From NCBI GenBank assembly GCA_018257865.1, contig JAEUBA010000016.1, positions 186,001-250,000 on the forward strand: a DNA stretch of 64,000 bases, in the 5' to 3' direction. Made by a program: the position numbers and the translations under genes. The stretch is from Stereocaulon alpinum (taxonomy: Eukaryota; Ascomycota; Lecanoromycetes; Lecanorales; Stereocaulaceae). Under the pieces are notes generated by a model. That model was not told where the DNA came from. It saw nothing but the letters and a program-made list of their open reading frames with translations, and made no database searches. Positions 12,044 through 21,870 of this stretch are shown here, piece after piece; position 1 is the first letter of the stretch; every line of letters starts with the position of its first letter.

Positions 12044-13149
12044 TCAATTTTTGCCCCCTTTTCCACCCTTGTTCTTTGTCGCCAGGAAAGCCGCATTATT
12101 CTCTGCCTTCTTGTTTGAAGGCGCCGGTACCTTCTTGGACCCATCGAGATTGAGCCCGGTAAAAGGGATTGGCGTGAATCGTAGCTGCTGCATCGGTACA
12201 AGGCCGGGGGCTGGAGGTGGAAGTTGCTGATCACTGAATACACCGCATGTCAGTCTCAGTAAACATACAAAACAGCATAGCACAACTCACAGAGCCGGGG
12301 CAATGTGGATCTTGTTGACTGTACCGCCGGTGGGGCTCATCTTCAGCGCGTTCTTGTGGTTGGCAGGATCACAAAAGTCCTTGTCGATCGCTGGGTCCAC
12401 CAGAACGAAAGCGAAAACTTTCTCTGGTGTCCAACTGCTTCGGGCCAATTTCCGGATCGGTCTACCGTCGGTCTGAGGGTGGAGCAGAACTTCAATAATA
12501 TGGCATCCTTCCGGGTATGCTGTTGATCTCTGCTGAATCATTGTTAGCCTGTTACGCGATCTGAATGTCCAGATTGCCTTTTTCCAACGAGTCTGATGAC
12601 CTTGTTCAGCATCGATATTGCGAGAAGGTACAATCGCCAACACTAAAGTATCGAGAACGGAGATTAGAACACGGGCCTTTGGGAGAACGATGGATATTTG
12701 ACTTGCGGAGAAAAAGACCTTGGCCCCTTGTGCAGACTACAGTGCTTGTCGCTCTGGTCAAATATGTTGTATGAATGCAGACGATAACCCAAACACGGCG
12801 CAGATCTGAGGGTTTCCTCCCCTGCGAATGAAGCCGAAGCGCGAGTAGACAGCTGCGTTAGAAGCAAGACGCCCGCAATTTTCAATCGCAGATACGAACA
12901 CCTTTTGAGTGAGACCACACGACAAGATACTCCAATAAGACACACATCTTGGAGGGAAAAGTTTCAAAACCCTGCTCAAATTTTCTGTCCAATTGCGCAT
13001 ACCTGTAGATGCTTCAGAACATATTCACTACTTCCCCAGTCCTGCGTCCCACCTGTGCCAGCAAAAACGAAATTTCTCAGATCTTGATCCGGTATGTCGT
13101 CTACAAATGTGTTGAAAGAACGTTGGACTTTGTTGCTCCAATTCTCCAT
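12044..13149 (-). CDS. Unknown fungal family ('MSP-domain' protein), copy A
   Basis: I do not recognise this family. Segments that splice cleanly on the minus strand: exon 1 13149-13003 (49 codons, ATG in MENWSNKVQ); a 101-nt intron; exon 2 from 12901; a domain exon ending at 12291; a 57-nt intron (12290-12234, GTGAGT...CTGACA...CAG); and the last exon 12233-12044. The link between exon 2 and the domain exon (about 12.5-12.8 kb) is not resolved. The domain is roughly 80 residues: GCHIIEV, LARSS, FAFVLVDPAID, KNALKMSPTGG, NKIHIAP. It is followed by a proline-rich linker, TPIPFTGLNLDGSK, and a Lys/Gly-rich tail. Two more copies of the domain lie at 17.5-18.6 kb. The gene is tail to tail with an APH-like gene, as in the second module. 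An upstream open frame at 13424-13236 might supply an extra exon. Function unknown. Confidence 0.5.
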
Positions 13150-14212
13150 GGTTGTCAAGGGGGAATTGTTCAAACAATGTGCTGTTTTGAGTGTTCAAAA
13201 AGGGAAGTGGAAGAGGTGTCAGGTGCTATGCAGTGTTATGGGGTGTAGTGAGGACGAACAAGATAGGGTGTCTTGCCGGATATATAGATATAGAGCTGGT
13301 CAATACCATCTGTATTCACCGGGTTCGTAGAAGCAGAGCGTCCTTTGTGGCAATGCGGATGGGGATTGTGACCATCCTTGCCGATATTTCCAGGGTAGAT
13401 AACCCATATTTTGCCATAAGCCATGCTAGTGAAGCCTTTTAGGAAACGGGTTCAATCAGCCGGTCCCGCGTGAAATGGTAGGTGTTTATACTATGCCTTC
13501 ACTCTTTTCGAGTCGTACCTTGCGAATCAAGATATAGCGAAACGGGAAGGCGGAGACGTCCAGGCGGGCGATGGGCCAGGCCTTATCTAACCCATTCCCT
13601 TCCACGTGCTCAAAGACAATTCAACAATAGTGGCAATTACTCCTGACACGCAAATCCTCGACTGAGCGGTAAGGAACATATAACGTGGGCGCACAAGGCT
13701 TCCAATGATCTTTGTTTCAAAGGTACTGATTGCAGGCGCTGCGTGTCAACTCTTACAAAGGTTACCAGCAGTCTCTGCACGTATGAGCCCCAATTCACGC
13801 CAATTCATCGCAACAGACTATTTACGCCATTTACTAAACATGCACTCATTTCGTCTCCATAGCCAAATTTTAAACACTGAATACACTAGAGTTAAGACAC
13901 GAGTCATTTGACAGCTGCAAGTCTTGGTGAGCTTCACTCCGTACAATCACTACATCAATGTCGTGGCGGTAGATGAAACATTCAATACCGCGCCTTCATC
14001 GTTAAGGTTGCAACACTCGCTCGATAAATCCTAGTCGTATTGAATACCTACTACCGCCCGTTCGATCAAGATTGAAAAACCTAAATTGTCAGCTTTGCCC
14101 TTCTGACAGTGTTCCTCTCTACGCATCTACGCAATGATCCTCGTCCTGTTCATCTTTCCTTTCTTGTAGCTTTCTGGACTTAAGCCCTGACAGTGCATTC
14201 GAACGACACAGC
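13150..14212. other. Spacer between the two duplicated modules
   Basis: No firm gene. A 62-codon minus-strand open frame (13424-13236, starting MAYGKIWVIYPGN) reads like protein and could be a 5' exon of the MSP-domain gene A, but I found no convincing splice link to exon 1. Confidence 0.35.
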
Positions 14213-16657
14213 ATGACGTCATCCAGACAGTCCTTCCCAGATCACGAAAAGTGGACTATCAAAGCACGGTATTGCTCGAATCCTGTACCGGAGAATGTAC
14301 CTACTGTTATTGTCAGACGCTCACATTCGACGCCAGCACTACGCTCCAAGAAGTCCGCGCACTTGCAAAAGACTCAAAACTTGAGCTTAGATCCATCGGT
14401 GACTAGGTTAAAATATCCTTCAACCTCAATATTACCCAGACCTGCAGGCATTGACTCAAGCGACATCAAAGCGATGGAGCAGCACTCGATGGGTCGCGAC
14501 ACCCCGACTTTCACTGTACGATCTTGTTCGAAGCCTCTCGTCAGTCCTGTACCCACAAAAATGCTCAGGCGTTCAATATCTATGCTAGCACTAGGCTTCG
14601 CGAAAAACGAGCTTTCACAAGCTCCAATCAAGGTATTGGACGTCGAACCATCTACACTGCCATTCAATTTCAGCCTGAAGAATCGATCAGGAGGCGCATG
14701 GGTCATGAGTGGTCGCACTTCGGTATCGGATCCCTCGGTCCCACCGTCCCTGGAGTCCAGTCGATGCACTAGCTCAGGCTCATATACGAGACCAGACCTC
14801 GAAGAGCCCGCAGAAAGGCTACAGACTCAGAGCAGACAGTCCGTACCTCTTCTAGTCATTACGACTGATCAGCAGCCCCTCGATACGATAAGCACTTATA
14901 ACGACTGTTGTGTTACGCTGCCGGTGGTAGCAAAACATGTTATCAACCATGATAATCTAGTGGAAAATGCATCCGATCCCCTTGGACATGCAAAGGAACC
15001 CGATCTTCTCTCAGCCTAAGTCGAAAGAACCCTCAGCTCCAAATCACGGAACAGAAAACACCATGAACCCCACGATTTTAGAAGTTATTCGAGCGGTCAA
15101 GAAGCCACGTCTTCCGATCCGCGTCTCTTCCGATCCACCGCCATCTTTCGACTAAGGATGCGTTGGCGATACGTCTTCTACTTCGAGCAAGAGCCTTTTT
15201 GGATCAGTGACCCAGATCCTGGACACATAGAATCCGTGGTATGGCCTTACATCAGCGTTATTGCAACAGAGGCCAACAGGATATCAGCAACATTCCTGGC
15301 AGAAGGGGGCTTTAACAAAGTCTATAACATCTCCCCCACGAATGAAACGACTGGATTTCTCAAGGATTTTATTCTGCGGGTAGCACTCCCCATCTATCCA
15401 TACTACAAAGTTGAAAGCGACGTTGCCACTACTGAGTTCGTTAGACATTTTATAAACATCCCGGTCCCAGTCCTCTATGCTTTCGATTCTGGTCATAACG
15501 AGCTCGGCTTCGAATGGATCCTCATGGAAAAGGTCGATGCACAATCACTGCGAGAGTATTGGGATATATTCGAATTCGGGGCTAAAGTAGCTTTTATCTA
15601 GCAGTTAGCAGATTGGAACGATCAGCTCGCCAGTTACCACTTTAACAAGATCGGGTCTCTTTACATGCAGGATGAAAGTCCAGATCTGCGGTTTTTCATC
15701 AGACCATCGATCCATTACCGTTTGTATGAAGGTGACCGGCTGACTCAACAGGTTCACCGTGGCCCTTTCGACTCAATCTATGCTTTCTATGACTCTGTTC
15801 TGGAGCTGACGGAACGAGAGCTTGAGAATCACAAGCACCAAGCTCGGAGAGCGATCAGATCAGCTTTGACCTCTGAGGAAGACAGTAGCTCAGATCATTT
15901 GGAATTGAATGACGGTGCTGGATTGGGAACTGGCGATCGTATAGTCGCAGGACTAGGGACCTGTTATCAGCCTCCATATGATCACCAAGATGCCGCCCTT
16001 GCTCAAGCAGACATGGATGATCACGAAAACTGGTTGGACTGGGGACCCGGACCCGGAGCTCTGTCGTATGCTTCCAAACAGCTTGCGGTTTACCGATACG
16101 CTCTACCAAAGCTCTGTCCTTGTCCTTGTCCGCCAGCTGCGGAGCCGATGTCTACCATGCTCGTACACCCTGACCTGTCGATGGCAAACATATTCGTGAC
16201 CCAAGATGGGATACCCGTCGCGATCATTGACTGGGAAAGAGCTCAACTGGAATCAGCGACGATGGTGACGGGAATGCCTTTGTTTTTAGACAACGAATTC
16301 GGTGATTTGTTTTTCGACCCATCAGCGGATGACAAGCGCCGAACCGGGGCTCGCAAAGTCGTAAGTGCCGTGTGGTTGGCGGAAAAAAGAAGGCGGAGCG
16401 AAGAAGACTATACCGACATTGCGGCAAGACTCGAGTTAACAAAGCTTCGTGCAGTCTATCGAGAGGAATTAGAGCGACTCAAATCTCCATTGTGTAAGGC
16501 ACTGAACCGGGACTCGAACGGTATGGAGCAGCAACTCAGTCAACGTGTGTACTGGCCAGGCGCTCAGCGCGATCAGCTTGCTTTGGACTGGGTGAATGTT
16601 CATCTAGGGGAAGACTGGTTGGATGACAGGAATGAGGAGGCTTCAGGAGACACATAG
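14213..16657 (+). pseudogene. APH-like phosphotransferase, copy 2, disrupted
   Basis: Paralogue of the gene at 8912, displaced by about 5.2 kb. The frame from ATG 14213 ends at TAA 15017-15019. Homology to copy 1 then continues in another frame (about 14,970-15,155, IRAVKKPRLPIRV), returns to the first frame at 15,158 (MRWRYVFYFEQ), hits TAG 15599-15601, and stays open to 16,657. Frameshifts near 14.97 and 15.15 kb plus a nonsense codon therefore separate it from an intact gene. The kinase core is well preserved: GGFNKVYNI, RVALPIYPYYKVESDVATTE, FEWILMEKV, MLVHPDLSMANIFV and AIIDWERAQLE. The N-terminus carries the same repeated module (DIKAMEQHSM-RDTP, then RRSISMLAL). If the 15.0-15.16 kb stretch were an unusual intron, part of the damage could be explained, but the TAG at 15599 remains. 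Confidence 0.75.
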
Positions 16658-17276
16658 TAGAATGCAATTCTGAATTCTTTAGAATATTAGTGAACTGATT
16701 GGAGACTCATTAGTCATGGATATGGGTGAACAGCTCCATTGCTATTGACGTTGTTGTAACTAGATAGAATTACATGCAGGGATCTTATTCAAGTGCGCAC
16801 GGAAGCCTTGGCAAGCCTAAGCCCTAGCCCTAGTAGACTAGTGGTAAGCGAGCCTAATTGAGCAGGCCTCATCCACCATAATTTTCACCACTTATTCTAA
16901 CGGACTTTGTTATCCTAAGATCTATCTTTGCTATTGCATAGAGTCCGTTAGCTTTACCTGCTTGCTCGAAAGGAACAGCTGACGAGCCTACATCGAGCAT
17001 CGGCTAAAGGTTGTTTGGGTAAGCTTGCAATCTGATTGGGGCTATGTCTAGTATCAATCGATCTAGCAACTCAATCACTTTACATTCTGCACCAATGCTA
17101 CCCCTTTCTGCACAGTCTTCAGACATGGATCACTTCACACCAATGCAAGCAATTCCATTCAGAGTAGCTCTGTCGTAACGATGAATGCACGCTCCACCAA
17201 CCTCCAGAACAACTCATCGGGCCTCCAAAACGCCAGCAAGTCATCCTCTAGTCGAGCACATACCCTCGTCCATTGA
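16658..17276. other. Convergent intergenic region of module copy 2
   Basis: This lies between APH-like copy 2 (+) and the MSP-domain gene B (-). No gene, RNA or repeat is recognised. Confidence 0.4.
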
Positions 17277-18590
17277 TCATTTCTGCCTACGACTCTCCTG
17301 CTTCGCCATCAGTTTTGCGTCCTGTACGGATTTCTTGCTCGCAGCAGGGTTCTTCTCAATTCCATTGCCATCAACATCCCATCCCGGCCACGGGATTGGG
17401 GTGAATGCCACCTTCTGGGTACGTACGATACCCTGGGCAAGATGATGTGGGCTATGACCAAGTCAATCTATCGTTTCTCGGCGACGGGCTCATTACAGAT
17501 TTACTCACGTGGGAGAGTCTGGTACCGGGACCACGTGTACTTTGTAGGTAACCTTCTGAACGGGGCTCATTTTGAGCGCGGTTTTGGGATCCTCGGGATT
17601 GATGCGTTCCAGGTCGATAGTGGGATCGACAAGGATGAGAGCCCAGACTCGGCGGTCACCTGGGCTGGAGCGGCTATTTCGAGCAAGTAGCTCCATGGAC
17701 TTGTCCTTGGGGTTGGGACGGACTTCAATGATGTAGCACCCCACCGGGGGTGCGTCCGAAGTCTGTCAAACCATGTTATCAGTTCAATCATTGGTGCATA
17801 AGCATCAAAGATAAGTATTGCATTTGATTAATCACTATACAGTCTCGTGTTGAAGTATAAGACGAGGTACCTATCGGTTGGGATCACGGCAGCTACCCAA
17901 AGAAACCGTCTATACGGTACAGCGGCAACCTACTCGTTATGGAAATTGACATGACAATACAATTTGGTGAAGCAGATTTTGGAGGGATACACGTGTTGAG
18001 ACGATAGAACAGTACTACGAGAAGTTGAGAGAATCGTGATAAAGGACCAAGAGCTCCGCCTCTCCTGAGAATGTATCAACTTAAGACTGGGGGCTCACCT
18101 GGCGATGCACAAGAAGCAGCTTTCTATCTCCACCAAGAGTTCCATTGCGATTCTTGCCGAGCTTGACCTCCACTTTATTGAGGACGTCGCCGGTCGGGCT
18201 CAGGCGCAATGAGTCCTTGATGAAATTGCCGATATTGACGTTATATTTGGTATCAGGCTGGACCAACACGATCGCCAATGTCGTCTTCAAGTGCGGTTAT
18301 GAGCTACTCCCAGACATACGCGCTAAGAGAGTACTGCTCTTGGTGCGGCGGTTGATACGAATCTCGACAACGAAACAACCCTTTGAGTCGACATCTGAGA
18401 GCTGATCTGCTGTCGACTTTTGCCATACCAGGTTATGATATATATTGAACCTTACGCCTAGATAGTACAGGAAATAGTTGTCATCACGAGCAAATTCGGT
18501 GTTGGGCTTGCTGTTGAAGACATAATCTGCTAGATCCGAACACCAAGCATCTGATTTATATGTACGTTCTAACTGCAGAGAAGTTAGCAC
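17277..18590 (-). pseudogene. MSP-domain protein, copy B, with two domain copies and an in-frame stop
   Basis: Paralogue of the gene at 12,044-13,149. It shows two successive copies of the unknown domain on the minus strand. Domain 1 (about 18590-18086) reads GCFVVEIR, LLARMSGSS, LAIVLVQPD, SLRLSPTGD, NKVEVKLGK. Domain 2 (about 17766-17509) reads GCYIIEVRP, LLARNSRSS, WALILVDPTID, TALKMSPVQ, YKVHVVPVPD. A 57-nt intron (17508-17452) leads to the last exon, 17451-17277 (FTPIPWPGWDVDGNG and a Lys-rich end). That intron is as long as, and placed like, the one in copy A. Domain 1 is cut by TAA at 18299-18297, which a single C-to-T change in a CAA codon would create. The exact join between the two domains (17.77-18.08 kb) is not resolved, so they could also be two neighbouring genes. 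Confidence 0.5.
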
Positions 18591-18801
18591 CCAGCCGGTC
18601 AGACCTAAAAACGCATAAGAGCAGGCCTCCCCTTCCCGAAAGTGATGTCTTGGCTATGTTCACGACATCTTTATGGTCTGCTTTGATTTGCTTCTCCTAT
18701 ACCATTCAACTCTTCGCTAAATTGTACAGTATGAAGATGTATACGCCTCATCTACCACTTAACAACTTCGATTCTCCGTTAAGATAGCACCTACCTAGAA
18801 G

Positions 18802-18945
18802 CACAAATTTCGACGTACGTTCGACACGTTCGTTGATGGGATACTCGGCCGTGATCTGATCAGTGTCAACGTTATTAAAAAGCTAGGCGCTACTGAAGAC
18901 TGGGGCAACGAATCGCTTTTTGCCATATATCGTCTGGTAAAGTAA
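18802..18945 (+). pseudogene. Inverted fragment of an MSP-domain gene first exon
   Basis: The plus strand reads HKFRRTFDTFVDGI, then ATEDWGNES, and ends RLVK-stop. This matches exon 1 of copy A (NKVQRSFNTFVDDI, TQDWGSSE) but lies on the opposite strand to genes A and B. A possible donor (CTG/GTAAAG) sits where copy A has its first intron. The codon before the fragment is TAG where copy A has TGG. I see no further exons downstream, so it looks like a truncated inverted third copy. Confidence 0.5.
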
Positions 18946-19654
18946 CACTCTTGGAACATAAGTTTCCAGTGCGACACCTGCTACTGAATCCTAAATCCAG
19001 CGGTTGTCGTCATTGTATTGTACAGGCTTACCAAGGCACCTGGGAATTCTAATCTTAGCTGTCTGAGCTGTCGTTCTCCGCCACGTTGCGTCGATATTTC
19101 TGACGGGTGTCACATTGCATGTTCAGTTCTCAACCTCTAAATACCGACATCTGGACTAACTTTATGATCTCGCAGACCTCGGAGGCATCCCCTGAAGGGT
19201 GCTATTCTGTCGGAGCTCATTCAGACCTCAAGAGGAAGACCTTGTATTCACATATTCGGAGCGGCTAAACTCAAACAGGCAACTACCACGCCTAGGTCTT
19301 AGTCTATGTAGACATACGTACTGATTGGTAATGCGTTGCTCTCAACCTGTTAAAGCATACGCCGGCATCCAGCCCTGTGCGTGACATGATCAACAAGATC
19401 CATATCACCTCGGTACCAGAACCTACGGCGTGAGTGCCTAGAAATGTAAAAACCTGGCACTGTAGTCATGAGCTGAACGTTCTAGTAGAGTCCCAAAATT
19501 GCCGTAGGGTGCTGTTGTAGTGCAGCGGTTCCAGGTGTTTTCTTTCCGCTTTGGCAGTTCAACACGGACGGAAGGATAGGAAGAACGCCGAAAGGCTGAC
19601 AAAGCAGGAGAAAGGTAATATAGGGACCAGAAGTGATACGTGGCTTACTGAGGT
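18946..19654. other. No gene recognised
   Basis: There is no coding potential above background on either strand and no continuation of the inverted exon fragment was found. No repeat or RNA gene is seen. Confidence 0.35.
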
Positions 19655-19666
19655 GTGCATCAGAAA

Positions 19667-20643
19667 ATGATTGTTGGGCGGCAATTTGCCGTCGGTAAAT
19701 GGCATATCTTCAAGCGGCAATCGAGCTTACACCCGTCATTGTGCTGTCGTCTTCAACCATTGCTGGCATTCCAGGAGTTGCGAGGTGGTCGACCCTGGGA
19801 ATCTGGGAGTGTCGCAGCGGGAAACGCCCAAGATCAGAGGACCATTGAGCTGCGAGACCGGTTGATCCTAGAGATAGGCTGGCTCAAATTACTCGCATCC
19901 TCACCAGACTACCTCGCAAGTTTCTCACTCCGCAATATATGTCCCTCGGAACTTTGTCTTTTAGATCTATTGGTCGAGGGGTGTATTCGTGCAAGAGCCC
20001 TCACCATAGCAAACATGAACACGCTGGTAATCCTGGCAAAGGTAGGAAGGTGATGATATCTGCTTTTGTGGCTCCAGCAAGCAGGCTAAAGCGTGCTGCG
20101 GATCTTCTTTTGTACGTTTACCATGTCTTGATGATGGAATATCAGGGTTTTAGTACTACCAGGAAGTTGCAACACAGTATTCCCAACAAACGCCCAGTTG
20201 CATGTAATGGTGGAGCTTTATATTGGCAATTGAAACATGGCACACCTCTGTCTTCCACACCGCCTGCAAAGGTAATATCAGAATCGGTACCCTTGACAGC
20301 TCAAAAACCGCTGCCTGAGTACGGTAAAGATCACAAAGAACGGCGAAGTCGTCTCCCATACACAGGCAGAGAGATATGTGAGAGTATAGATGCATTCTCC
20401 AGCGCACTGGAGTACGCATTGTTTGTCCGCGCTAACCTACAAGGAAAGCGTGCGTTGCCCTCGAAAACCTTGTATGAAGAGATGATAGGATTGGCAAAGG
20501 AGACAGCTGTAGCCCATCCGGATGTGCATCCTGCAGTGGTGTTTGAAGCTCTGTTCGCGAAGCTGGCATACTCGGATGACAAAGGAGCAAAGATGGGAAC
20601 GAACGGCGTTAAGAACCTGTGCAGAGTCATTATTACAAGGTAG
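19667..20643 (+). CDS. Hypothetical protein, possibly two exons
   Basis: Not recognised. An open frame from about 19667 to 20053 (ending ILAKVGR) overlaps a second frame, 19939-20643, that is charged and helix-rich in its last ~110 residues (ICESIDAFSSALEYALF, EEMIGLAKETA). A short intron around 20,040-20,090 (GTGATGATA...AGCAG) would join them, but it would be only about 35 nt, so the structure is uncertain. No motif, signal peptide or membrane segment is evident. It may be a relic, as it lies between pseudogenes and a transposon. Confidence 0.3.
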
Positions 20644-20948
20644 GATTATTATAGGTTCGGCTGACTTTGTTCACACTCCTAAACTGTCTGCACGATACCA
20701 TCTGTCAAGGTAGGGAATGGAACTATGCAATCCACGTATAGGACCAACAATTTCCACATGAAGGACAAGAGAATTCACAGTACCCAAGAACGTGCGCCCC
20801 ATAGTCGCGCTAGAATTCTCCACACCAGTAAAGTACCTCAGTGATCACACTATAGAGGCTCATTGAGAGGCCTGACATATGGGCGCCCGCACCGGAAAGG
20901 GTGAGGGTTTTTCATGTCCCTGACGTTGTTGGTTTTCTAATTAGCATG

Positions 20949-21656
20949 CAACTGACACCCCCACCAACTTTTTTTGAATTTTCAAAAGTTCAACTACACT
21001 ACCTACAGGGCCCAGCACACCTATCCTACGGGCGCAATAATTAGTTAACTATAGTTCTTGCTACTCCTGTCTATTCAGAACGTCCTGGATCGTTGCCGCT
21101 GGCTGTAATATCGCCGCCACTAAACTATTGATATGCGCATGTTTGGTGATCCAGCATCTTCACTTAAATAAATTATAGACAGCGCTGACTACCTCCTACT
21201 ATAATCCTAACGACCTATAAGCCTTCCGCCCTGCTTCTATATACTATCCTACGCCTATAAGTGGCTGGGCGGGCTGTGTCTTAACCCTGCTATTATATAG
21301 TTAGGCCTCCGCCCTACCTGGGGGTGGAGGAGGGCCGCCTAGGGGAAAGCCCGCCTTTACGCCTATTAGCATACGTATGCGCATTCCTACAGAGGTTCTT
21401 ATACGTTAGTGGCGCCTCAGTACTGCGTGGCAACCGCGGTCGATTAGTAGATAGGATACTGAATCGATACGTTAGTTGCAGAGGGCCTGCAGTTGATAGT
21501 AGCGGCCTTAGCGGTGGCAGTAACGATTTGGGACGTTCTAAATAGATAGGAGTAGCAAGAAATATAGTTAACTAATTATTGCGCCCGTAGGATAGGTGTA
21601 CTGGGGCCTGTAGGCAGTGTACTTGAATTTAAAAAAGTTGGTGGGGGTGTCAGTTG
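20949..21656. mobile_element. Non-autonomous DNA transposon with ~150-bp terminal inverted repeats (MITE-like)
   Basis: The left end begins CAACTGACACCCCCACCAAC. The right end is its reverse complement, closing in GGTGGGGGTGTCAGTTG at 21656. Similarity between the ends continues inward for roughly 150 bp, through a block containing GGGCGCAATAATTAGTTAAC and further to about AGAACGTCC, with scattered transitions and one ~12-nt indel. The interior of about 400 bp has no transposase-like frame. A clear target-site duplication is not visible, so the superfamily is not assigned. It lies 215 bp upstream of the first ATG of the next gene. Confidence 0.85.
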
Positions 21657-21870
21657 AAGATGTGCGGAGTTTTGAGGGAATTGTTCAAATGCGCTGCCGT
21701 AGCACAGCCATTCCGCAGGCGCTTCCTCGTCGATCCACAGGCCGCAACAACAAAGCACGAGGCTGAAGATGACACAGGTTTCATGATGCTTGCAAGATGA
21801 CTACTTGCAGTGTAGGGTGCTACATTGATTATGACACTTGCCACTGATATCTAGAAGATAAGGCCGGCCA

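Noticed and set aside
13236..13424. Independent 62-codon gene (MAYGKIWVIYPGN)
   Set aside because: Protein-like but without its own support; mentioned only as a possible upstream exon of the MSP-domain gene A.
20949..21656. Helitron or solo LTR
   Set aside because: The ends are inverted, not direct, repeats and there is no CTRR terminus with hairpin.
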